Assembly: GCF_040706555.1 (NCBI RefSeq)
Contig: NZ_JAPDRH010000002.1
Location: forward strand, 558,001 to 622,000
Length of the DNA stretch: 64,000 nucleotides
Source of the DNA: Lentisalinibacter salinarum
GTDB taxonomy: Bacteria > Pseudomonadota > Gammaproteobacteria > Steroidobacterales > Woeseiaceae
Direction of reading: 5' to 3'
Part shown: positions 33,341 through 42,181 of the stretch, piece after piece
How the letters are laid out: each line of letters starts with the position of its first letter
Numbering within the stretch: the first letter of the stretch is position 1
Made by a program: the position numbers and the translations under genes
Notes under the pieces: generated by a model
Database searches by the model: none
What the model was told of the DNA's origin: nothing
Seen by the model: the letters and a program-made list of their open reading frames with translations, nothing else

Positions 33341-34010
33341 AACTGAATCGGCGAACGCCCGACCCGGGCGGCCGAAGAGCCGGCAGAAGCGCGATGCCAT
33401 CCGGCAGGCGGCGGTACGCCTGTTCATGTCGGAAGGCCTGCAGCGCACCTCGATGGATGCCGTCGCCGCCGAGGCCGGTGTCTCGAAGCAGACCGTCTAC
33501 TCCCACTTCGAGAGCAAGGACGCCCTGTTCCGCGAGTGCGTCCGTACCAAGGTGACGGACTACGGGCTGGAGGGCGAAGCGCTGCCGCCGGAGACGTCGG
33601 CCGCGGAGGCGCTGCACGCCTTCGGGCGCCAGTTCATGGAGCTGCTGCAGGATCAGGAGGTGCTCAGCATGTTCCGACTGCTGGCCGGCGAATGCCCGAG
33701 CTATCCCTCGATCGCGCGCGTCTTCTACGAAGCGGGTCCCGCCCAGAACTGCGAGTACCTGGGCTCGCTGCTGTCGCGTTTCGCGGAACGGGGCGAACTC
33801 GTACTCGACGATCCCCTGGAAGCGGCCTCCCTCCTGGTGGCCATGTTCAAGGCCCACTACTTCCTGGAGCTGCTCTTGCGTGTGCGCGAGTCGATCGAGC
33901 CCGAGGAGCTGGAGCGTCACCTGCAGCGCACGGTGCAACGCTTCCTTGCGCTGCACGGCGGCGGCGGGTCACCGCGGGAACAGGGTTTGCCGACGCGGGA
34001 AATCCGCTGA
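33336..34010 (+). CDS. TetR-family repressor of the second RND operon
   Basis: A 224-residue TetR-family protein with an N-terminal DNA-binding domain: AIRQAAVRLFMSEGLQRTSM, then helix-turn-helix AEAGVSKQTVYSHFESKDAL. The C-terminal part is an AefR-like ligand domain. Only a TTG (33336) fits as the start; no ATG or GTG precedes the helix-turn-helix, and the TTG sits inside the second operator copy, so repressor binding would also cover the start of its own gene. It probably represses the divergent RND operon until a pump substrate binds. Confidence 0.85.
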   Translation: MITESANARPGRPKSRQKRDAIRQAAVRLFMSEGLQRTSMDAVAAEAGVSKQTVYSHFESKDALFRECVRTKVTDYGLEGEALPPETSAAEALHAFGRQFMELLQDQEVLSMFRLLAGECPSYPSIARVFYEAGPAQNCEYLGSLLSRFAERGELVLDDPLEAASLLVAMFKAHYFLELLLRVRESIEPEELERHLQRTVQRFLALHGGGGSPREQGLPTREIR

Positions 34011-34298
34011 CTACGGGGGAGTAAAGCACCGAACCGCCCGCGCCGGCAACGATCGTGCGGCCCGCCTGCACCGGCGGACCGTCTTCTGATCTCCTCCTAG
34101 CAAGTCCCGTGCCAGCAGGCGCCCTCGCCGCCGAACAAGCACTTGCGCAGCGCACGCTGCCCCGCTCCCCCGCCGGGTGCACCGCCGCGGTGCCGCCCAG
34201 CCGCGCGTTGCCCGCATTTCGCGCAACACGCCGTGGCCCTGGCGGCGCTCTTCGCCATGGCGCTTGAATACTGGCAGGCGCGGCCCGACTCTTTGCGG

Positions 34299-35192
34299 AT
34301 GACAGAAGAAGAACCCGTCGTCGTGTTCGAATCCTCCCGGTCCCGGGAAACCGGTGAGCGAGCGCTGGTGCTGCAGTCGGTCGGCATCCGCCACGAGGTG
34401 CTGAGCGACGGCCGCAACTCGCTGCTCGTGGTCCCCGCGGCCGAGGCCGCACGTGCCCGGGAGGAACTGGCCGAGTGGCGGCACGAGAACCGGCACTGGC
34501 GTCCGCCCCGGCCGATGCCCGTGTTCCGCAAGCTGAATCCCTGGCCCGGGCTGGCCGGCTATCTCCTGCTGGTGTGCGCGGTCGCGTGGGCCTCCTCGCA
34601 GAGCCTGTGGGGACTGGACTGGTTCGGCGCCGGGCGGGTGAACGCCGCGCTCGTGCTGGAGGGGGAATGGTGGCGCACCGTGACCGCCCTCACGCTGCAC
34701 CTGGACCTCGGCCACATCACCGCCAACCTGGTCTTCGGCCTGGGTTTCGGGCTCTTCGCAGGCCACTACCTGGGATCGGGCGTCGCCTGGCTCGCCATCG
34801 TCGCCGCCGGCGCGTTCGGCAATGCCGTGAACGCCTGGATCCAGCCGCCGGACCACAATGCCGTCGGCGCCTCCACCGCCATCTTCGGCGCGCTGGGCCT
34901 CATCGGCGCATTCGCGTGGCGGCGCAGGCTCTACCCTCAGGACCGCTGGGTTTACCGCCTCGGGCCCATCGTGGGCGCGATCGCGCTGCTGGCCTACACC
35001 GGCAGCGGCGGCGAGCGCACCGACGTGGGCGCCCATCTTACGGGCTTCCTCTGCGGTGGCGTGCTCGGTCTCGCCTGCGCGCGGCTGGATACCGACCGGC
35101 TCGCAGAGGCCCGCGTTCAACTGTCGGCGGGCCTCGTCACCGTGGGCGTCATCGCACTGTCGTGGGCGCTCGCATTCGAGCACTGGTCCTGA
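34299..35192 (+). CDS. rhomboid-family intramembrane serine protease
   Basis: Starting at the ATG at 34299 the protein has 297 residues: a cytoplasmic N-terminal domain of about 80 residues and then six membrane segments. The rhomboid motifs are present: WWRTVTALTLHLDLGHITAN, catalytic S192 in GASTAIFG and H246 in VGAHLTGFLCGG. It would cleave membrane proteins within or next to the bilayer. The frame is open further upstream (ATGs at 34257 and 34143), but those codons are Arg/Pro/Cys-rich and look untranslated. The 34011-34298 gap otherwise holds nothing clear. Confidence 0.87.
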   Translation: MTEEEPVVVFESSRSRETGERALVLQSVGIRHEVLSDGRNSLLVVPAAEAARAREELAEWRHENRHWRPPRPMPVFRKLNPWPGLAGYLLLVCAVAWASSQSLWGLDWFGAGRVNAALVLEGEWWRTVTALTLHLDLGHITANLVFGLGFGLFAGHYLGSGVAWLAIVAAGAFGNAVNAWIQPPDHNAVGASTAIFGALGLIGAFAWRRRLYPQDRWVYRLGPIVGAIALLAYTGSGGERTDVGAHLTGFLCGGVLGLACARLDTDRLAEARVQLSAGLVTVGVIALSWALAFEHWS

Positions 35193-35270
35193 CCGCCCGC
35201 TCAGCTTGATCCGCGCCCGCCTTGCTCTAGAATCGGCGCCATACAACAACCACTAACGGGAGCGAAACCC

Positions 35271-36104
<834 letters not shown>

Positions 36105-36105
36105 G

Positions 36106-36828
36106 GTGAGCCTCGACGACCCGCAACTCGAGTCGGTCGCCGCCTCCGCGCGGGTCGTCGTCTTCCACTCCGGGCTGACGGACACCAGCCGCGTCCGGGA
36201 AGCGCTCGAGTCCCGGCGGATCCCCCATCGCTTCGAATCGATGCCGATGGGGGACTCCGCCATGCGGGAACGCTTCCACCACCTGAAACAGGGGACCGGC
36301 TGGCGGACGCTGCCCATCGTCTTCGTGGAGGGCGAGTTCATCGGCGGCGAGAACGAACTCATGGCTCATCCTCTGATCGCGGACGGCCCGCCGGGCGCCG
36401 CGACGTCGCCCGCCCGCTGGATGGGCTACGCGGGGCTCGTGCCCTTCGCCCTGCCCGTGGCCGGCATCCTGGCCGGCGCCAACGACGCCTGGTTTCTCGA
36501 CTGGCTGACCGGCTACGGTGCCGTGATCCTCGCCTTCGTCGGCGCCCTGCAGTGGGGGCTGGCGCTGGACGAGCGGCGCGAGCGCCGCGGCGAACGCATC
36601 CTGGTGAGCGTGGTGCCGGCGCTGGCCGGCTGGCTCGCCCTGCTGATGCCACACGGCGCCGGCATCGCGCTCCTGATCGCCGGTTTCATCGGTATCTACA
36701 GCTACGAGCGCATCACGCTGTGGCCGGGCGGCTACCCGGTCTGGTTCCGGCGACTGAGGACCCAGCTCACCGCCGGTGCCTGCCTGCTGCTCGGCGCCGG
36801 TCTGCTCGCCGCTTTCCTCACCGGCTGA
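36106..36828 (+). CDS. glutaredoxin-like domain fused to DUF3429 membrane protein
   Basis: A 240-residue fusion starting with GTG at 36106. Residues 15-88 are glutaredoxin-like (ARVVVFHSGLTDTSRVREAL; cis-Pro segment WRTLPIVFVEGEFIGG). The position of the CPYC redox motif reads HSGLTD, so both cysteines are missing and thiol redox activity is not expected; glutathione or protein binding remains possible. Residues 100-240 form five hydrophobic helices typical of DUF3429 (MGYAGLVPFALPVAGIL; AFVGALQWGLALDE; SYERITLWPGGYPVWFRRLR). The 1-nt gap after mscS suggests co-transcription. Function unknown. Confidence 0.82.
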   Translation: MSLDDPQLESVAASARVVVFHSGLTDTSRVREALESRRIPHRFESMPMGDSAMRERFHHLKQGTGWRTLPIVFVEGEFIGGENELMAHPLIADGPPGAATSPARWMGYAGLVPFALPVAGILAGANDAWFLDWLTGYGAVILAFVGALQWGLALDERRERRGERILVSVVPALAGWLALLMPHGAGIALLIAGFIGIYSYERITLWPGGYPVWFRRLRTQLTAGACLLLGAGLLAAFLTG

Positions 36829-36862
36829 AGCGACCGCCAGCCTCTGGCCAGCGGCGGGGCGA

Positions 36863-36882
36863 TACTGTATTTTCATACAGTA
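36863..36882. promoter_or_regulatory. LexA (SOS) box overlapping the start codon
   Basis: TACTGTAT-TTTC-ATACAGTA at 36863-36882 has perfect 8-bp inverted arms and the CTGT-N8-ACAG core of gammaproteobacterial LexA sites. Its last base is the A of the ATG of the radical SAM gene. A TATTTT at 36868-36873 inside the box could serve as -10, placing the transcription start at or next to the ATG. Confidence 0.85.
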
Positions 36883-37931
36883 TGAGCAAGCCGACCCCAC
36901 AGCCCGGCCGCGGCGCCGTGTCCAACGCGCCGGGACGTTTCGCAACCCGCTGCACCGAGCCCGAGGATGCCAGGGATCCTGCACCGGGCACAAACCTGCA
37001 CGACGAGCGCGCCGTCTCCATCATCAGCCGCAACCGCTCGCCGGACGTGCCTTTCGACCAGTCACTGAACCCGTACCGGGGCTGCGAGCACGGCTGCGTG
37101 TACTGCTACGCCCGTCCCACCCACAGTTACCTGGACCTGTCGCCGGGGCTGGACTTCGAGTCGGAGATCTTCGTCAAGACGAACGCGGCCGACCGCCTCC
37201 GCGCAACCCTGATGAATCCCCGCTACGAATGCCGCCCTATCACCATCGGCGCCAACACGGATGCCTACCAGCCGGCGGAACGCAGCCGGCGCATCACCCG
37301 GAGCGTCCTGGAGGTGCTGGCCGAATTCCGCCACCCCTTCAGCATCATCACCAAGTCCGCGCTCATCGAGCGGGACCTGGACATCCTCGGCGAGATGGCG
37401 GCGGATGGTCTCTGTTCGGTGGCGATCAGCCTGCCGACCCTGCAGGACGACGTGAAGCGCCTGCTGGAACCGCGGGCGCCCTCGGCGACCCGCCGTCTGC
37501 GTACCATCGAGCGGCTGGCGGCCGCCGGCGTCCCGGTCACCCTGATGCTGGCGCCGGTGATCCCGGCCCTTACCGATCACGAGATCGAACGGATCCTGAA
37601 GACGGCTGCAGCGGCCGGCGCCGACCGGGCCACCTGGGTGCTGCTGCGCCTGCCCCACGAGGTCGCACCGCTGTTCCGGGAGTGGCTGGAGGCGCACTAT
37701 CCGCAGCGGGCCGCCCGCGTCATGAGCCTGGTGCGCCAGTCCCGCGGCGGCCGCGACTACGATGCGGCCTGGGGCCGCCGCCAGCGCGGCACCGGTGAGT
37801 ACGCCGGGCTCATCGCCCGCCGCTTCGCGATGGCCCGGCGCCGAGCCGGCTACGGCGAGGGCGAGCGGCCGCTGGACACCTCGCGCTTCCGCCGGCCGCA
37901 CCCGGCGGGCCAGCTCGCCCTCACCCTCTGA
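36882..37931 (+). CDS. PA0069-family radical SAM protein, SOS-regulated
   Basis: A 349-residue radical SAM enzyme. The FeS motif is C-x3-C-x2-C in RGCEHGCVYCYARPTH (about residues 65-80), preceded by SIISRNRSPDVPFDQSLNPY, the family signature shared with PA0069 and Rv2578c proteins, which resemble spore-photoproduct-lyase/Elp3-type enzymes. ITIGANTDAYQPAE and FSIITKSALIERD follow. The start is fixed at 36882 because upstream codons lie in the LexA box. SOS control suggests a role in DNA damage repair or tolerance; the reaction is unknown. Confidence 0.9.
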   Translation: MSKPTPQPGRGAVSNAPGRFATRCTEPEDARDPAPGTNLHDERAVSIISRNRSPDVPFDQSLNPYRGCEHGCVYCYARPTHSYLDLSPGLDFESEIFVKTNAADRLRATLMNPRYECRPITIGANTDAYQPAERSRRITRSVLEVLAEFRHPFSIITKSALIERDLDILGEMAADGLCSVAISLPTLQDDVKRLLEPRAPSATRRLRTIERLAAAGVPVTLMLAPVIPALTDHEIERILKTAAAAGADRATWVLLRLPHEVAPLFREWLEAHYPQRAARVMSLVRQSRGGRDYDAAWGRRQRGTGEYAGLIARRFAMARRRAGYGEGERPLDTSRFRRPHPAGQLALTL

Positions 37932-37934
37932 CGG

Positions 37935-39446
37935 CTACCAGGTGTAGCGGACCCGGTAGGTGACCGTCTTCTCCGTGTCCGCCGGGATCGTGACCGGGAA
38001 GCGGACGGTGCCCGCATCCGCCTTATCCCATTCGTCCGAGCTCGACAGGATCTCCCAGTTGCTCCAGCGATAGAGGGACTCCTGCACGATGACCTCCACG
38101 GGCTCCTCCTTGCGGTTGGCCACCGTGATCTCGATGTCCTCCTCGATCCAGTGGGCCCGGGTATCGATGCGGAAGTCCCGCTGCACCCGCTCGCCGGTGA
38201 CGTCGAAGGCCGAGCCGAGCCGGATGCGCACGTCCTCGTTGCGGGGCGTGTGATCGATCACGTCCTCGCCGATGAACTCCAGGCTGCCGTCGGCCGTATC
38301 CACCTGGGAGACGCGGATGCGCCCGGCGGGCAGCGGCACGCCCAGGCCGCCGGCCTGCCGGTTGGTGAATTCCACGTAGACGTCCACCTTCGGGTTGGAG
38401 GCCACCCCGTACTCACGGTCCGTGCGCGGCTGGCCGTAGCCTCCGTAGCCGCCGGCACCCTGATAGACCAGCACCTTGCCGGCCGGCACGCCGGCGGCCG
38501 CCGGGAAGAGTTCCAGCTGCTTGGTGGAGCGGTCAGGGAGGGTCGTGGGGCGGCCCAGCGTGTAGAGATGGAATTCGAAGAATGCCTTCTCATCGAAGCC
38601 CGCCGTGTCCGCCATTGCCATGGCCAGCGCCTCGGTGCGGACGCGCTGCTGGTAGCCCGGCGCCTGGCTGCGCTGCACATCGCCCGCGATCAGCTTCAGG
38701 CGCGCGTCCTCGTAGCTCGCTCCGGACTGGTTCACGATGCTCACCCAGGCGTTGACGTCCAGCGTGCCGGAATTGGCGTCGTCGCCCTCTTTCCAGGTGA
38801 GGTTGTAGTCCGCCCACCAGGTGATACCCGCCGTCTCGTACGCCACCCGGGTGCGATGCGAGCCGGCGCGCTCGCTGAGGACGTCCCAGATGAGGGTCGG
38901 CCGGGTGATCAGCCCGCCCGGCAACTCCGGGAAGCCGACGCGCTGGTACTGGCGGATGACCTCCACCGTGCCGTCGGGCATGCCGAGCACCAGCCCGCCC
39001 GTGGTACTCATGAGCGTGCCGCTGAGCACCTCCGATTCGCTGCCCACGCCGCGGTGGACGGTAACGGGGCGGTCCAGATAGCGCTCCAGCAGTCGGTCGG
39101 TGCTGACCAGGTCGAAGCGGAAATCCTGCTCGAGTACGCGGGTCCCGTCCGGGTCCGTCAGCGAGCGGAACCGCACCGTGGTGGGGTCGATCAGCGCGGC
39201 CACGTCGGTGAACTCCAGGATGCCGCGGCCACGGGTGAGACCCACGGTGCGGTCCTGACGGACGATGGCATAACCCGGCACCGACGGACCCGACCAGCCG
39301 CCGTGCCCGGGCAGCGGCCGATAGAGGTCCGGCGAGACGCCGCCGGGGCTGGCCTGACTGTAGATGGTGAGACTCGTCGACGAGTCGGCGGCAGCGGCCA
39401 GGCCGGCGGCAAGCAGGCAGAGGATGGGGATGAGGGTCTTCGCCAC
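37935..39446 (-). CDS. exported DUF4139 domain protein
   Basis: A 503-residue protein with a signal peptide (MAKTLIPILCLLAAGLAAAA). The mature part has immunoglobulin-like beta repeats ending in a DUF4139 domain: TLDVNAWVSIVNQSGASYED, then DFRIDTRAHWIEEDIEITVA and a C-terminal VPVTIPADTE-like segment followed by KTVTYRVRYTW. The family is usually periplasmic or secreted and of unknown function. The gene converges on the radical SAM gene (3-nt gap) and diverges from the TPR-TonB gene. Confidence 0.8.
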   Translation of the reverse strand: MAKTLIPILCLLAAGLAAAADSSTSLTIYSQASPGGVSPDLYRPLPGHGGWSGPSVPGYAIVRQDRTVGLTRGRGILEFTDVAALIDPTTVRFRSLTDPDGTRVLEQDFRFDLVSTDRLLERYLDRPVTVHRGVGSESEVLSGTLMSTTGGLVLGMPDGTVEVIRQYQRVGFPELPGGLITRPTLIWDVLSERAGSHRTRVAYETAGITWWADYNLTWKEGDDANSGTLDVNAWVSIVNQSGASYEDARLKLIAGDVQRSQAPGYQQRVRTEALAMAMADTAGFDEKAFFEFHLYTLGRPTTLPDRSTKQLELFPAAAGVPAGKVLVYQGAGGYGGYGQPRTDREYGVASNPKVDVYVEFTNRQAGGLGVPLPAGRIRVSQVDTADGSLEFIGEDVIDHTPRNEDVRIRLGSAFDVTGERVQRDFRIDTRAHWIEEDIEITVANRKEEPVEVIVQESLYRWSNWEILSSSDEWDKADAGTVRFPVTIPADTEKTVTYRVRYTW

Positions 39447-39573
39447 GGCACTTTCTCCGGCTGTGTGGGTTCCGGCACTGTAAACGCAAAGGCGGACCTC
39501 GCGGGGTTCGGCGCCGGTGCGCTCGTCATGCCGCAGCGCCGAACTGTCGCCGCCGTCGCTGGTCTACAGACCT

Positions 39574-39601
39574 TTGACCGGGACGCCGCTCCGTCCATAA
39601 T
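39574..39601 (+). promoter_or_regulatory. sigma-70-type promoter of the TPR-TonB gene
   Basis: TTGACC (39574-39579) and CATAAT (39596-39601) are separated by 16 nt. Transcription would start near 39608, 1-2 nt before the ATG at 39610, so the mRNA would be leaderless or nearly so. Confidence 0.6.
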
Positions 39602-39609
39602 CGATTCCC

Positions 39610-41169
39610 ATGACGTCCACGATGAGAGACCACAGCCGTTCGGACAGGTCGCCGCCGCCGGTCACGGCGACGGTCCTGCCGGCCCTCGTGGCCGCGCTCG
39701 CCGCCATGATCCTTGCCATGGCCGCGCCCGCCGCAGCCGACGACGACGCCGACGCGATGCCGGAGGCCGGCGACGCGGAGAGCCTGCCCATCACCGCGGC
39801 CGAGCCGGAAGACGAACCCTCCGGCCTGCACGACGAACTGGACCGGGCCTTCCAGACCTACCGACGCCTGTACGACAGCGGCCGCTATGCCAGCGCCATC
39901 GAGGCCGGCAAGCGGGTGGTGGTGCTCTCCATCGAGGTGAACGGCCGGGATAACCTGCAGACCGCCCGCGCACTGACCAACCTGGCCATCGCCCAGCAGC
40001 AGAACGGCGAGTACGAGGCCGCGGTGCAGAACTACGAGGCGGCCGTCGACATCGTCGAGCGGGTGGAGAGCCGCCTGAGCCGGCACCTGATCAACCCGCT
40101 GCGCGGCCTGGGCAACACCTATCTCGACGCAGGCCGGCCGGACGAGGCCATCCGCGTCTACGACCGGGCCGTGCACCTCACCCACGTGAACTCGGGGCCC
40201 CAGAACCTGGACCAGGTGGACCTGCTCGACGCGCTGGCGGAATCCTTCGTGCGTCTGCAGGACCTGGAAGAAGCGAGCGAGATCCAGGACCTGTCCTATC
40301 AGCTCTACGTCCGCCGCTTCGGCGAGGACAGTGTGGAGACGCTGCCCGCACTGCAGCGCAGGGCCCGCTGGCTGCATCGGCTCGGCCTGTTCGGCCAGGA
40401 GCGTGACGTGTGGAACCAGGCCATCGATGTCATCGAGGCCGAGTACGGAGAGGACGACCTGCGCCTGATCGAGCCCCTGAACGGCCTGGCGCGCACCTAT
40501 GTCTACGACATCCAGCAGACGGTCAGCAACCGGGGCGAATGGGCGCTGCGGCGGGCGCTGGAGATCGCGGAGAACCATCCCGAAGGCACGCCGTCGCTGG
40601 TGGCCGACAGCCTGATCGACACCGGCAACTATCACACGTTGCGGGGCGAGGCGCAGAAGGCGCGGCGCGCATACCGGCGCGCCTGGGAACTGCTGAGCGA
40701 AAACGAGAGCCTTGCGACCATACGCGACCGGCGCTTCGATCGGCCGGTGCTGATCCGGCCCGCCCGGGCGCCGGCCTATGCCGACGAGGAGACCAACCCG
40801 GTGGTCAATCCCGTGTACCGCGGCCGGGAATTCGACCAGGGCGTCGTCGTGGCGGATTACACCGTCAACGCTCGTGGCCGCACGGAGGACATCGACGTGA
40901 TCGAATCCGAGCCGCCCGGTCTCATGGACTCCGAGGTGAAGCGGGCGGTGCGCCGGCTGGTGTACCGCCCCCGCTACGTCGACGGCCACCCGGTGTCGAC
41001 GCCCGGCCAGACTTTCCGCCACCGCTTCTCCTACATCGCCGAGCGCCTGCCGGACGAGATCGCGGCCGCCATGGAAGAGCGCGAACAGCCTGCGGAGGCG
41101 GAACCCGCTGGCGATACCGGCGACGCGAAACCCGCCACAGATGCCGCCGGCGCGGACCCGGCGGACTAG
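39610..41169 (+). CDS. TPR protein with C-terminal TonB-type domain
   Basis: A 519-residue exported protein with a signal or anchor segment (about residues 20-43). TPR motifs occupy roughly residues 75-370 (LQTARALTNLAIAQQQNGEY; NPLRGLGNTYLDAGRPDEA). A TonB-like C-terminal domain follows (GVVVADYTVNARGRTEDIDV; AVRRLVYRPRYVDG), then an acidic low-complexity tail. It is a second member of the TPR/TonB-C type in this window (compare 13525). Such proteins may assemble envelope complexes, not energise receptors. A promoter abuts the start. Confidence 0.8.
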   Translation: MTSTMRDHSRSDRSPPPVTATVLPALVAALAAMILAMAAPAAADDDADAMPEAGDAESLPITAAEPEDEPSGLHDELDRAFQTYRRLYDSGRYASAIEAGKRVVVLSIEVNGRDNLQTARALTNLAIAQQQNGEYEAAVQNYEAAVDIVERVESRLSRHLINPLRGLGNTYLDAGRPDEAIRVYDRAVHLTHVNSGPQNLDQVDLLDALAESFVRLQDLEEASEIQDLSYQLYVRRFGEDSVETLPALQRRARWLHRLGLFGQERDVWNQAIDVIEAEYGEDDLRLIEPLNGLARTYVYDIQQTVSNRGEWALRRALEIAENHPEGTPSLVADSLIDTGNYHTLRGEAQKARRAYRRAWELLSENESLATIRDRRFDRPVLIRPARAPAYADEETNPVVNPVYRGREFDQGVVVADYTVNARGRTEDIDVIESEPPGLMDSEVKRAVRRLVYRPRYVDGHPVSTPGQTFRHRFSYIAERLPDEIAAAMEEREQPAEAEPAGDTGDAKPATDAAGADPAD

Positions 41170-41200
41170 GGCCTGTCAGCCGGGCCCGTTAATGGCCCTA
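41167..41200. terminator. hairpin between convergent TPR-TonB and DMT genes
   Basis: TAGGGCC (41167-41173) and GGCCCTA (41194-41200) form a 7-bp stem around 20 nt that itself contains G/C-rich complementarity. The left arm includes the stop of the TPR gene. No T-tract. Confidence 0.4.
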
Positions 41201-42121
41201 CGCGCCCGTCCGAGGCGCCGCACGGTCGAAGCGGCGGGCGATACCCAGCCCGGCCAGGATCAGGATCATCGCGGCATAGGCCTCCGGCTGCAGCCGCTCG
41301 TCCAGCACGAGCGCGCCGGTGATTACGGCCCAGGGCGGCACCAGGAAACTCTGCATCGTCATGAAGCCCGCCCCCGCCTGGGTGACGAGGAAGAAGAAGA
41401 TCACCGCGGCGAAACCGGTGGACAGCATGCCCAGCGCCGCGACAGCGGCCAGCGGACCCGGCGGCAGGACAAATTCCTGCAGCACTCCGCCGTCCACCAC
41501 GAAGTACAGTGGCAGCAGGATGAGGCTGCCGGCGATGGTCACTGCCGTCGACATCACCAGCGGGTGATGGGACGGGCCCAGCCGCGTGATTACGGCCGTG
41601 GTGGCGTAACACAGGGCGCCCCCCAGCACCGACAGCAGACCGATCAGCGAGCCGTCGCCCGCACGCCCGCCCAGCAGGAACTCCGGGCCGACCAGCAGCG
41701 CGACCCCGGCGAAGCCGGCCAGGAAGCCGGCGATGCGTCCGGGGGTCAGCGGCTCGTCGGGCAGCAGGAAGTGGGCGAGCAGGATCACGGCCAGCGGCGT
41801 CACCGCCATGGCGATTCCGGCGAGACCGGAGGGCACGCTCTGCTGGCCCCAGCTGATCAGGAAGAACGGCAGGCAGTTGCCGATGACCGACAGCAGGACG
41901 AAGAACGCCCAGGAGCCCCGGTCGGCCGGCAGCCGCAGGCCAGCCAGCCGCATGACGGTCCACAGCGTGGCGGCGGCCAGCACGATACGCCCGGTGGTGA
42001 TCCCGAGCGGGCTGAACGCCGTCAGCGCGATCTCCATGGCCAGATAGGATGAACCCCACATGGCCACGAGGCCGGCCAGGCCCGCCCAGTGCAGCGGGCC
42101 GGGTCTGCCTAACGGGAGCAC
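41198..42121 (-). CDS. EamA/DMT-superfamily transporter
   Basis: A 307-residue protein starting with GTG at 42121, with ten hydrophobic helices in two EamA repeats. The first begins LVAMWGSSYLAMEIALTAFS and includes the typical motif PLGITTGRIVLAAATLW; the second includes GALCYATTAVITRLG and ends with VPPWAVITGALVLDERL. Members export metabolites such as amino acids. The gene lies 60 nt downstream of the amidohydrolase gene on the same strand and may be co-transcribed with it. Confidence 0.88.
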   Translation of the reverse strand: MLPLGRPGPLHWAGLAGLVAMWGSSYLAMEIALTAFSPLGITTGRIVLAAATLWTVMRLAGLRLPADRGSWAFFVLLSVIGNCLPFFLISWGQQSVPSGLAGIAMAVTPLAVILLAHFLLPDEPLTPGRIAGFLAGFAGVALLVGPEFLLGGRAGDGSLIGLLSVLGGALCYATTAVITRLGPSHHPLVMSTAVTIAGSLILLPLYFVVDGGVLQEFVLPPGPLAAVAALGMLSTGFAAVIFFFLVTQAGAGFMTMQSFLVPPWAVITGALVLDERLQPEAYAAMILILAGLGIARRFDRAAPRTGA

Positions 42122-42181
42122 GGCGGGAGCATGAATATGACGGGAACTGGCAGCGGTCCGGCGGAGCTCGGAAAGGCCGAC

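Noticed and set aside
34097..34258. Possible 53-residue Cys-rich peptide on the minus strand (CCAKC and four further Cys)
   Set aside because: No ribosome-binding site, it lies between two plus-strand genes, and I do not recognise the family. Left out as unsupported, though a conservation check would be easy.
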